From the NCBI GenBank assembly GCA_027946555.1, contig JAPEVC010000005.1, positions 186,001 to 250,000 on the forward strand: a DNA stretch of 64,000 bases, in the 5' to 3' direction. The notes under the pieces are model-generated. The model was not told the DNA's origin, searched no databases, and worked only from the letters and a program-made list of their open reading frames with translations. Each line of letters opens with the position of its first letter. Within the stretch, counting starts at the first letter, position 1. This document shows positions 47,456-57,157 of the stretch, piece after piece. Both the position numbers and the translations under genes were made by a program. This stretch comes from Gnomoniopsis sp. IMI 355080 (Eukaryota > Ascomycota > Sordariomycetes > Diaporthales > Gnomoniaceae).

Positions 47456-50400
47456 ATGAAGAGGAGCCACGCTCGAGACGACAGCCCGGCGACGACCATT
47501 GTTGTCACAGAAAATTACCTTTCCACAGACACCCGATCACCTTGTGTGCCGCCGCAGTCAAAGCTGCGCTATCAAGGGTCCAGACTACTGTCTGTTCTCA
47601 AGTCGTTGACGGGCCGCAGTCACGGTAAGCATATACGAGTACCTGGTGTTCTCCGTGAGTAACGAACAAGTCTGACGGCGCGGAACTTATAACACTGGTC
47701 AGGCACCGCTGAGCCCTCTCCAGCAATATCTACCTCACAAGAACCTCTACAGAATAAAAAGCAATCACCGAACCAAAAACACACTCCAAGCCTATCCAGA
47801 CCAGACATTCTTTTACGGAGGATGGCATCCACGCTTGTTCGACCCTCCATCGAGCCCAACACAGTGAGGCGACCAATTACCAAAGTAAGACCTTCAGTAA
47901 AGTCCTAGGAGACACCACCCGGAAAGTTTGCTTCCTTACCAAGTGAAACACATCCACCGTCATCACCCAAAAGCGGCATGGCCTCGTCCAGCTCTTTTTC
48001 AAAATCAAGTCCGACGTCCAGCACCTATACAGTGAAGCAGTCTGACTCCACAGGCAAGACTTCAGTCGACTCAAAGACTTCTTCCAGCAAGGACCGCTCC
48101 TCTGAGAAGAGAAGTCCCTTGTCTAAATGGAAGACCCAGCAATACATCCCACAGGTCGTGTCAGAAACCGAGAATGGAAACCTGGGAACTATTCAAGAAA
48201 AGGAGGATGAGCAGATAGTCGCTCCAACGATCATCACTGCGGAAAAAGCAGCCGCAGCCAAAATCTTCCTCGAAACTTATTATAATGAGCTCTTTACCAG
48301 ACCGAGCCAGCGCGATACGCGTCTCCGCCTTTTGGAGAGCGAACTTTGGCACCTAAGTAATGTGATGCCTCCTACTGAGGAGCAACGCCACAGACACGAA
48401 TTCTTTCGCAACGAAACGAACCACCTCCGTCAGACACGGGTTACGGAGGCTCGAACTGCACGAGCCCTGGCCGAGGGAAAGGGCTCTGTGTCATCCTGCT
48501 GCAATGATTACCAACACGTCAAAGCTCTTGGGAAAGGCAGCTTCGGTGTTGTCAAGCTCGTCCGGGCGAAGTCTAAACCAGGCGATAAATGTTGCAACAG
48601 GAAAGTGTATGCGATGAAAATTATTCGCAAATCTGGCATGCTCCGTACCAGTCAGGAGGGTCATCTTAGAGCTGAGAGGGACTTCTTGGTCGCCTCTGAG
48701 GGATCTCGCTGGTAAGAACATCAGACATAGTGTCGGTCCACCACCTATGCTGACCATTTGTTCTTGACAGGATTGTTCCCCTCATTGCAAGTTTCCAAGA
48801 CACTACCAACCTCTATCTGGTCATGGACTACATGCCCGGCGGTGACTTCCTCGGCCTTCTGATAAGAGAAAACATTCTCAGCGAGCCTGTGGCACGCTTC
48901 TACATTGCAGAGATGATTGTCTGCGTGGAGGAGGCGCATGCTTTGAATTGCATCCACCGTGACATCAAGCCTGACAACTTTCTCATCTCCGCATCTGGCC
49001 ATCTGAAGATTTCAGACTTTGGCCTGGCATTTGACGGTCACTGGTCCCATGATACCTCGTACTACCACGCCACTCGTTACTCGGTTGTCCAGAAGTTGAA
49101 TCTCAAGGTGGAAGGCGATGCGCAGGACAAGCAAGATGCACAAAATATACCAAACAATATGAAGTGGAGCTCCAACATCATGATGGGTCTCAACAAACAC
49201 GAGAAAAAAGATTTATGGGATGGTGAGTCTTTACTGCCTTGGCGAAATCGCTGCGGAATGAGAAACACAGCCAAGTCGGTCGTCGGGACTAGCCAATACA
49301 TGGCACCAGAGGTAGTCCAGGGATCAGCATACGATGGCCGTTGTGACTGGTGGAGTATTGGTGTGATTCTATACGAATGTCTGTATGGACATACGCCATT
49401 TCTCGCAGATGAGGGAAGGCAGGCGACCAAGCAGAACATCTTGGTGAGCAGGGTCGGTCCTTTACCTTGGAGACAACACTTGAACTGACTTCACTTTTGC
49501 GCAGAACCACCGGTCCACATTCTCGTTTCCCACTCGCCCATTCATCTCTAGTCGCTGCCAGGATCTCATCGCTGGCCTCATCCAAGTTAAAGAAAACCGG
49601 CTGTGCAGCCGCCGATACCAGTTCAAAGATATGCAGTATCAGTCGCAGCAGGCTTTGGACAGGTCAAGTGACAACAATTTCGCCGGCCGTTTCGTGTTTC
49701 CGTATGACGCCGAGGATCTCAAGGCTCACAGGTGGTTCAAGGGAGTGCCTTAGGAGAGATTGCATGAGCTCGACCCGCCGTTCGTACCAATGATTCGATC
49801 TCCGGATGATACTCAATACTTTGATGACGAAGAGCCAATCACAGACTTTTCTGACAGCGACGATGACGAGGATCAAATGCTGCCTGAGCCCGAGACATCG
49901 ACCGCTGTTGTGCAGAACAACGTAGAGAATGGTAGAGATGGAGCGAACGACAAAGCAACGGTTCCAGAGAGCGATGATCCGAAGCCCTCGCCGCTGCCGA
50001 CGCGCGCCCACATACAGGAGGCGAAGCCACAGAGCGCCACGCCTCCATCAGGAGGAAAGGTCACCTCTGCTTCTACCGTTCCCGCTGCTGCACCTGACCA
50101 GAAGAGGTCCGACCATGACGCTCAACTCATTCAGGCTCTAGACAGGTTTGACCGCAATATCCAGGAAGCGGTGCATGCGTGGCTTGCTGTGCCTTACGAC
50201 AGCATCCGACTGCGTAATTTCGAGCTGCAGGTCGACGCAGAGGTTGGCCTGCGGGCGTCAGAGCGGGACGCATTGAAAGCGATCGTTCGCATGTACGGCA
50301 GAAAGGAGAAGAAGAGGCCGCGGGACAGGTTGCTCCGCGACCCCTCGACCAAGAAGGCCGTGCTTGAAGAGCGCAAAAAGTCGGCATTCCTGGGTTACGA

Positions 50401-50644
50401 CTGGCAGCGACACCAGGAGCTACATGTATTCTCGGAAATAGTGCCAACAATAATGAGAGGTGCGCAGACAAGGATGGGGTTATCGCTACCGCCGGGATTG
50501 TGTGTGAGTGCCACCGCAGGTAATGGGCTTGGTGATGGTGTAAGAAGTGGTGACCGAGGGGGCCTCTGGCCATGTCTCCCGCCAGGCCATCAACGTCTTG
50601 CTGCTATGGGGTTATTGCACCAGGGACGTTTCAGCATGACTTGA
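47456..50644 (+). CDS. NDR-like AGC serine/threonine kinase interrupted by one in-frame TAG
   Basis: Likely regulatory kinase of the NDR branch. Exons 47456-47624, 47703-47863, 47909-48711, 48771-49443 and 49505-50644 fit in phase (982 codons, counting the internal TAG and final TGA). After a Ser/Pro-rich head, the kinase domain starts at about 311: GKGSFGVV, YAMKIIRKS, HRDIKPDN (440-447), SDFG (459-462), a long NDR-type insert, then GTSQYMAPEVV. All catalytic residues are intact. At codon 685 (49751) TAG replaces the conserved Trp in the AGC tail: it reads AHRWFKGVP, stop, ERLHELDPPFVP. The same frame then runs 296 codons, including DDTQYFDDEEPI and RPRDRLLRD, which belong to this kinase type. 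So the tail is under constraint although a stop precedes it. Options are UAG-to-UGG mRNA editing, readthrough, a fresh mutation or an assembly error. Intron 2 (45 bp, GTGAGG...CCTAG) is less sure: without it a TAG at 47906 also falls in frame. Confidence 0.82.
49751..49753 (+). other. In-frame TAG at a conserved Trp position of the kinase
   Basis: Sequence is CCT-TAG-GAG. One A-to-G change gives TGG (Trp), the residue expected here in NDR-family tails. It has U at -1 and G at +1 around the A, the context preferred by fungal A-to-I editing. Flanking bases can fold: 49723-49728 with 49765-49770, and 49746-49748 with 49762-49764, placing TAG in a 13-base loop. No splice pair removes it without deleting conserved residues. 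Confidence 0.8.
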
Positions 50645-51012
50645 TGAATGAAGAAGCCTTTCGGGTCGAGGTGTGCTTGGCTTGAAAGCTTTTGGTTTCC
50701 GCGCTCATTCGAACATGCTCGGGACTCGGGATGAAACAAGTTTCAACAGGTCAGAGAAGCAAAAGAGGAAGAAATGACGGAAGCTTGAGCGGGGGTGAAG
50801 TATTCGTTAAGCGGTGACGGAGATTACCATTCAGCTGGCTTGGGGAGTAGTATGAATAGACTTCATTCCATTCAGGCCTAGCCTTAATAGATTATTATGA
50901 TTCATATAAGTAGTCGTTGCCGCCGTGGACTATCGTTCAAGGAGGCTGTTCTTGATGGTCGTGAAATATCCGTACATCGTTATCACAGAAATGCTTGAGA
51001 ATGGCTGCAGCC
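50645..51012. other. 0.37-kb convergent region, kinase / ISC1
   Basis: 3' ends of convergent genes; nothing else seen. Confidence 0.6.
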
Positions 51013-52796
51013 CTAGCTGTATTTCCCCTCTTCGACCTCTTCAACCGCGTCCTCTGCTTCACCAAGAGCAATTCGTTTAGCGTTGCGTACCTCCCACGCA
51101 AACTCTTTCAAGGCGCGCTTTTCGCTGCCCTTGAAGAATAAGAGCGCCATCAGCCCATCGATACATCCAGCTGCTAATCCCAAGCTGCTCAACAACAACA
51201 GAACAAAATTCACGCCGTGATTTTGGGCCTCGCTCAGCACTTTGCTATGCGTGGGAATAAACCAAATAGCGATGCAGCACGCGAACAGCGCAAAAATCCA
51301 AAAGCAAAAGTGCGCCGTCCGCAATCGCACCTGATCGACCTCACGCGCAATGTATAGCTTAATTTCTCCTAGCAGCGCCGAATAGTCCGCGGATGAGAAG
51401 GGCTGCCGATCGCTGTGCTCGGGGGATATGGAGTCAAGCAGCTGCGCGTCAAAGTCGTTGTCGAGATCGTCGTGGGGATGTGGTGGAAGAGAGTGCCGGC
51501 TCGTGCTGGGAGTGGGTGACGGCAACGAAAGAAATGTGCCACCAGCCGTAGGGTCTGCGTTTTCACTCCCGTCATTTTGGGCGTCTTCTGCGGTGCGGCC
51601 GTCGGATGGTTGCAGGAGCAGCGGTGTGGAGCGGCGGAATGCGCTGAGGATTGACAATCGGCCTGGTGGCAGCGGCCAATTTGAGATACTCGGCGCGTGG
51701 CCCTCGCGCGTCGTTGTGTGGAACGCCAGGGTGGCTTCGACGGAGAAGTGGTCCGACAAGCTACAGCCCAACTCCGGGTGCCGCGTGACCATGCCCACGC
51801 GGGCGTCGCGAACGACCCATCCACCAATAGTGCCTTGGTCGTCGAGTTCGCGCGCGGCGGTGCTGGTGAATATGTAGTCGAGGCGCTTCCCGTGTGGGTC
51901 GGGCGTGTCTGGGGGGACTTGCAGCAAAGGCTTACCGGGTCCCAGACGGCCCTGTTCGGCATGCGGCCAGCGCCAGGTGTTGTAGACGCTGTTGGAGGTG
52001 GCGCCGTTTTCCGTGAGGTTGTAGGCCGCGGTGGGGGTCGGACGGCGGCGCGACTTTTCGAGTGGATCCGACACGGCGCCGAGGCTGCTTTGCGGGTGGA
52101 GGACGCGCCAGACATCACGGACAGGCGCGTGTGCGGTCAAGATCCTGTGCTCGGTACTGAGGGGCGTCATGTTGAAGTCGCCGGCTGCGACGACCAGATG
52201 GCCCCTCTCGGCGGCGGTGCGCAGCAGTTTTGCGAGCTGCCAGCTTTGGGCCTCGCGGTGTACGCGATAGCTGTCCTCGGTGTCGGAGGAGTAGGGCGCA
52301 TGGGTGTGGGTGTTGAAGACAGAGAGGAGGTCGTCTGGGTCCGGGCCGTAGCGGATGATGGCTTGGGCAATGCCTTTGCCGACATACCAGTCGCCGCGCC
52401 AGAAGGCGGTGGGACGGCCGTTGAGGGTGTACGGGCTCATGGTGGACTCTTCAATGGGCCAGTGGGATAGGATGGCCAGGCCGGCGCCGAAAGAGCCGGA
52501 GTAGTAGAATTTTCCATGGGGAAGAAGAGCGCGGAGGGTGCGCCGGACTGGGACGATTGGTTAGCAAAGGTCCCAAGTTGAGAGTGAGCAAATGGAAATG
52601 CAGAGGGTGTACTGGTGAGATAGTCATCGTGAGCCCAGATTTCTTGAAGGCAGACTATGTGAGGAGCTGGGTGGGCTTGTGAGAGTTGTCGCCCGATCTC
52701 TTCAAGGCGCTCTTTGCGGAGTTTTGAGATGTTGAACTTGAGACCCCAGCAATTGAGGGTGATGATGTTGATTTCGGACGGCAGAGAGTTGTCCAT
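51013..52796 (-). CDS. ISC1: Inositol phosphosphingolipid phospholipase C (neutral sphingomyelinase homologue)
   Basis: Hydrolyses inositol phosphosphingolipids to ceramide; in yeast it sits in the ER and moves to mitochondria. Two exons (52796-52613 and 52547-51013) across a 65-bp intron (GTACAC donor, GCTAAC branch, CCCAG acceptor) give 572 residues. Splicing restores LPHGKFYYSGSFGAGLAIL; unspliced, the first frame runs into nonsense. The Mg-dependent endonuclease/exonuclease/phosphatase fold is shown by ITLNCWGLKF, the catalytic Glu in CLQEIWAHDDY, AGDFNM, and the final LSDHFSVEA with the catalytic His. Two C-terminal hydrophobic helices (about 470-492 and 510-535) match the membrane anchor of the family. 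A Ser/Pro linker lies between the catalytic part and the anchor. The gene diverges from SWD3. Confidence 0.95.
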
Positions 52797-53774
52797 TTTA
52801 TTCCGGGCTTCTTGTGCCTTGGGGCCACGTCTGTGTGCATCAAAAGGTTCTACAATCGAGATTCAGCACACCGAGGATTCAGCGGGGTGACGGCTCGCAC
52901 AAGACTTTGCATGAAGGTCGGAGCGGCTGTATCGGGTTTGAATTGACTTTTTGTATATTAATATAGAGATACATCCCCATTATGGCCTATTAGCCAAGAA
53001 AAATAGCTGAATCAAGCGGCAGTTGAGGATGATATGACGATGGTGAGGATGAAAGGGGGGACCACCAGTTGTCGGGATGTGGTTCAAACAGAACGGAAAG
53101 GTAGACAAGAATACTTGTAGGATCATGTTCTGCAGGTGATCTCCGAGCAGATCCTTACTGCAGCTTCCACGTAGTTCTGCGTCCATTGGCAACAAGCAAC
53201 CAACCCCCCCATGGGTCTTCGCGTAGGTTTGATCATCTCCAGCTCGGTGTGTACAGCCGGCATGAATTGCGGTCAATCTCCCGGTCAGCATTTTCGACCA
53301 AAATCATATCCGAACCCTGTCACTGTTACTGCAGAGTGCACATTGTCTACGACTCTACGCATGCAATCCCAGCATAACCCGAGCCTGCCGGGGAGACCCT
53401 GTCGCCATGTGGTGCTGCCTGCCGCGTGCAGGCTAGCCCATCCCTGAATGCCACATGCAATTGCGTTTTTGTAGAGTATTGTAGCTTTTGTTTAGCTTTA
53501 CAGAAAGAGCTTCATGCTCAAATGCTCCTCTTTCCTTTTGCGCCTTCACAACACCAGTACATCTCGACCAACAAACTGAAGCACCAACACCCAGCTAGAG
53601 ACTTTGGTTCAAGTTGCAAAGAGACAGGGTCTAGGGAGAGGCCTCAGACCAGTGCTCCAGTCCTCGGCGCATTCCAAGAGGGGCGGTTCATTTTGGGGCC
53701 TGCTTGGGTACTGCCCTCCTCACTGTCCTCTTCGCTTCTGCTCAACTTCTCATCTTGCTCTGCGCGCGTTCGTC
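52797..53774. other. 0.98-kb divergent promoter, ISC1 / SWD3
   Basis: Both neighbours are transcribed outward from this stretch. The SWD3 frame is open for 57 codons upstream of the chosen ATG without protein-like content. No other gene seen. Confidence 0.55.
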
Positions 53775-55612
53775 ATGTCTGACACGAGCGCCTCAAAACG
53801 ACGGAAGCGAAACGATGGCAGTGCCGAACCTAGCTCGGATGAACGTGATCGGACTCCCACGCCCACAATCAAACTCGACCCATCAGCCGAAGGGCGGGAG
53901 CTCTCCATACGCCCTGCCGCCCCGGACTCGCGCTCGCGCAGCAGAAGCGCACACAGTGATGGCGACAGGAAAGAGAAAGAAGGCTACAATTCACGCTCAA
54001 GGTCGCGATCCAGGTCCAGATCCAGGTCGCGTGCCAGATCACACTCAGGCTCTAGGTCACGCTCATCCAGATCCCGCTCAAGATCCCGCTCGCGGCGCTC
54101 ATACTCCGATTCTCGATCTCGTTCCCGCAGTCGCTCGCGTTCACACTCACGCTCACGAACCTCGTCGCGAGGAACACCCAACCGCTCAACCTCCACCTCG
54201 CGCGATCGCCACGCCCTTAGACCTCTTCGCCCCGACTTCCAACCTTCGCTCGAGCTGCGCGGTCATGAAAACCCCATTTCCCAGGTGCGCATCTCGCCCG
54301 ACGGCAGATGGATCTGCTCTGCCTCGGCTGATGGCACGGCCATGATCTGGGACGCCGAGACGGGCGCACATATGGACACACTGGTGGGCCACATGGCCGG
54401 CGTCTCGTGCCTCGCCTGGTCGCCCGATTCGGAGACCATTGCGACAGGAAGTGACGACAAATCCATTCGATTGTGGAACCGTACGACGGGTGACCCGGCG
54501 TATGCTGCCGGCGCGGATGAGAACTTGCCGCCCCAGGGACGCGTAGGAACGTCGGCCAGAGGTATCGGTGGGCGGACCGACGGAGGCGTGAGAGGCAGTG
54601 GTGGCAAAAAGCCGCTGTTGGGACATCACAACTATGTATATTGCCTCAAGTTCTCGCCAAAAGGGAACATACTCGCGAGTGGAAGCTACGACGAGGCCGT
54701 ATTCTTGTGGGATGTACGCGCGGGACGGTTGATGAGGGCCCTGCCGGCGCACAGTGATCCTGTCAGTGGTATTGACTTCTGTGTGGACGGCACGCTTGTG
54801 GTGAGCTGTTCTACAGATGGGTTGATGTAAGTCCCCGCGACACTTTGCCATAATCATTCAAAAGAAAAGCTGACCATTTTTGGGATAGTCGCATCTGGGA
54901 CACCTCCACCGGCCAGTGCCTCCGCACGCTCGTCTCCGAAGATAACCCACCAGCCGCCTCTGTCTGCTTCTCTCCCAATGGTCGATTTGTCCTCGCCAGC
55001 TATACCGACTCGTGCATGCGCTTGTGGGATTTTATTAATACACCTTGCACCGTCAAGAAGACCTACCAGGGCCATATCAACAAGAATTACTCTGTCGGCG
55101 GTTGTTTTGGGGTCTTGAAATCCATGCGAAAGCTTCTCATCAATGATGAGAACGCCGAATTTCAGGAGGTGCAGTGGGAGGAATCCGATAGCGTTGCGTT
55201 TGTTGCGTCCGCGAGTGAAGAAGGGGATATTGTGATGTGGAACGTCAAGAGCAAGGAAATACTCCAGCGCATCGAGAAGGCTCACGAGGGTGTGTGCTTC
55301 TGGGTCGACGTCCATGGTGAGACGGGCACGATGGTGAGCTGTGGCATGGACGGACGAATTGTCGTATTCCGTCACCGATACCCGGAATCGCGCGACGAAG
55401 AGCAGCGTACTAATGGCCACCACACGAAGGGCGAGAAAATCGGTAACGGCGAAATATACCCTAAGGAGGAGGAGAATGCTGAGGACGGGATGGTCGATGA
55501 GACGATGCAGGAGGCTGAGGCTGAAGAGACCAAGCCTGTGGAAGTAAATGGGCATGATTACTCTTCTATGACCGCAGAGAATGGAGACACTGAGATGGCG
55601 ACGGGTAACTAG
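53775..55612 (+). CDS. SWD3: WD40 subunit of the Set1/COMPASS H3K4 methyltransferase (SWD3/WDR5-like), with RS-rich head
   Basis: Nuclear beta-propeller scaffold for histone H3K4 methylation. Exons 53775-54826 and 54889-55612 flank a 62-bp intron (GTAAGT donor, CTGAC branch, GATAG acceptor) and give 591 residues. The WD40 propeller covers about 155-530, with units ending in AMIWD, IRLWN, VFLWD, RIWD, MRLWD and IVMWN; the block TSTGQCLRTLVSEDNPP and GHINKNYSVGG match Swd3/WDR5 rather than other WD proteins. Residues about 50-130 are almost pure Arg/Ser dipeptides, like an SR-protein domain; yeast Swd3 (315 residues) lacks this. A disordered acidic tail follows the propeller. The stop is TAG, and the same frame stays open for 225 more codons (see next entry). 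ISC1 diverges upstream. Confidence 0.92.
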
Positions 55613-56290
55613 AGGGCTACCGGACTCGAATCCCTTGGATCGACTTCCCAACAGCGTATTGAAGTTATCGATGAAGAGGAGGCTATTGTGGAGATGACGC
55701 CCAGAGCTAGACTCAGTTCGCCGCGCTTTGGCGAGGCTTCTCAAAATGTTCAAAGGCAAAGCAATGCTCAGGCAACCAGTCTGGACTTGCAACAGCCTAC
55801 TAAACCTGGGAATGAGACTGCTCAGGACGTTGTCAATGCAGAAGATCTCGAAGCCGAGGCGTCTCTTGGCAGAATTTGTACTTCGCCGAGGGACCTGAGC
55901 ACCACTCGGGAGAGCATGCCAACTAATGACACCGCCACCAGCCAGTCCGCCAGCAATTTTCCAGAGCCTCCTCCATTGCAGCCGAGGCCGCCCACACTCT
56001 GGCGTCGCTTCGACCCCAATGTTGCGGTTAGAGCCGAGAGAGATGAAGACTACGTTCTTGAGCGCCGTGGCCAGCGTGTGACCTCACTGCTGATTCGCTT
56101 CCACAATATTTCCGACGGCACGTCTGCCCGGCTGACCGGGTCGCGAACAAGTCAAACATCCAGAAATGCCACTCTGGGCGGACTGACTCGTGCCAGAAGC
56201 ACCACGTATGAGCGAACATCGAGATTCAATCCAGGCCAGCCATACCATTATGGATCGAGTTCGCGGTCAGATTGGGGCAGCACCGGATGA
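55613..56290 (+). CDS. In-frame open extension after the SWD3 stop, or a separate small gene
   Basis: The SWD3 frame continues after TAG for 225 sense codons to TGA at 56288-56290. The predicted sequence has protein-like segments (TLWRRFDPNVAVRAERDEDY, RRGQRVTSLLIRFHNI) between Ser/Thr-rich parts; no family is recognised. Three readings are possible. One is recoding of UAG in the SWD3 message. Another is alternative splicing: a GTAACT donor at 55605 overlaps the TAG, and with a TTGAAG acceptor at 55664 it would restore the frame and skip the stop. The third is an independent gene starting at the ATG at 55694 (198 residues). Confidence 0.45.
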   Translation, partial: RATGLESLGSTSQQRIEVIDEEEAIVEMTPRARLSSPRFGEASQNVQRQSNAQATSLDLQQPTKPGNETAQDVVNAEDLEAEASLGRICTSPRDLSTTRESMPTNDTATSQSASNFPEPPPLQPRPPTLWRRFDPNVAVRAERDEDYVLERRGQRVTSLLIRFHNISDGTSARLTGSRTSQTSRNATLGGLTRARSTTYERTSRFNPGQPYHYGSSSRSDWGSTG

Positions 56291-56806
56291 GATGAGATGG
56301 ATGAGATATACGGCCCAAGCAAGGGTCGTGTGTATCAACAGATACCTAAAATAGTAGTCGAATTCCATGGTTGAGAAAGCAGAGACGGGCTAGTCTTGCA
56401 AAACGCAATGCGTCCGTCAGTTGGGAACCACATCCATATTCAGATTGCGTTGTAATTGCGAGGACCTCTTGGGCATCCGTCGGTTGGGTAGAGCAGGCGA
56501 AGCATAGCCTAAGCGTCTCATACGAACAAAACATCTCAATTGAGTCGTCTCCAATTGAAATGACAATGAAATACTCTGTCTGTCTGTGTTGTGGTCTATC
56601 ATGAGGGGAGAAGCTTCATGTGCGCTTTGCCTACTAATGCGGTGTGTATGCAGTATGCCAGTATAGCATCTAATCCTCCCTGAACCAGGTCAACAGCTAT
56701 CTGTACTCCAAACTCCCAAATCCTGAGTGAAGCCGCTGTTTCTATAGAAGTAGGCACGCGCATTGTGGGGATCCATCAGCCGTATAACTTCTGACCCTAC
56801 GTCCCC
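56291..56806. other. 0.5-kb convergent 3' region
   Basis: Between the end of the SWD3-side frame and the UBR1-side acidic frame. No gene seen. Confidence 0.5.
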
Positions 56807-57154
56807 TTAGTCGATCTCATCCATATCCTCCAGGTCCTCGTCCAACTCCCCATCTTCCTCATCTTCATCAAACTCGGTTCCCCAACCTATACCATCGAGT
56901 TCTTCATCGATGTCCATATCCGTCTCCTCCTCGTCATCGTACTCTCCACCATCATCCTCATCCTCGCCCTCGTCATCCTCGCCGCCGGCGTGCCACGGCG
57001 CAATGCCCGGCATGAAACCCGGCAGCATCGGCATCACCCCTCCAGCGCGTAAAATTGTCTCGATCTCGAGCTCCATATCGCTGTCATCCTCGTCACTGCG
57101 GTCATCGCTGTCATCTTCTTCGGAGTCGCCGAAGTCGTTGTTCAGACCATCTAG
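56807..57154 (-). CDS. Acidic 115-residue frame directly following the UBR1 stop
   Basis: After UBR1's TGA the same frame continues with CTA and stays open for 115 codons to a stop at 56807. The sequence is strongly acidic (runs such as EEDDSDDRSDEDDSD and DDEEETDMDIDEELD) around a hydrophobic core, GGVMPMLPGFMPGIAPWHAGG. The composition is coding-like and unlike the spacer beside it. Either it is a readthrough tail of UBR1 or a small separate gene beginning at the ATG at 57076 (89 residues). Confidence 0.5.
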   Translation of the reverse strand, partial: LDGLNNDFGDSEEDDSDDRSDEDDSDMELEIETILRAGGVMPMLPGFMPGIAPWHAGGEDDEGEDEDDGGEYDDEEETDMDIDEELDGIGWGTEFDEDEEDGELDEDLEDMDEID

Positions 57155-57157
57155 TCA
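57155..57157 (-). other. UBR1 stop codon in a TGA-CTA-G readthrough context
   Basis: On the minus strand the sequence reads ACC-ATA-TGA-CTA-GAT. UGA followed by CUA(G) is the best-established context for efficient stop readthrough in animals and fungi. The frame after it is open for 115 codons. Confidence 0.75.

Noticed and set aside
49685..49753. A 60-bp intron (GTGTTT...CCTTAG) removing the kinase TAG
   Set aside because: Keeps phase but would delete YDAEDLKAHRWFKGVP, a conserved part of NDR-type tails.
55605..55654. Intron GTAACT...CAACAG at the SWD3 stop
   Set aside because: Out of phase; it leads to a new stop two codons later, so it does not extend the protein.
54854..55792. 312-codon minus-strand frame opposite SWD3
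   Set aside because: Antisense shadow of the SWD3 second exon; no domain.
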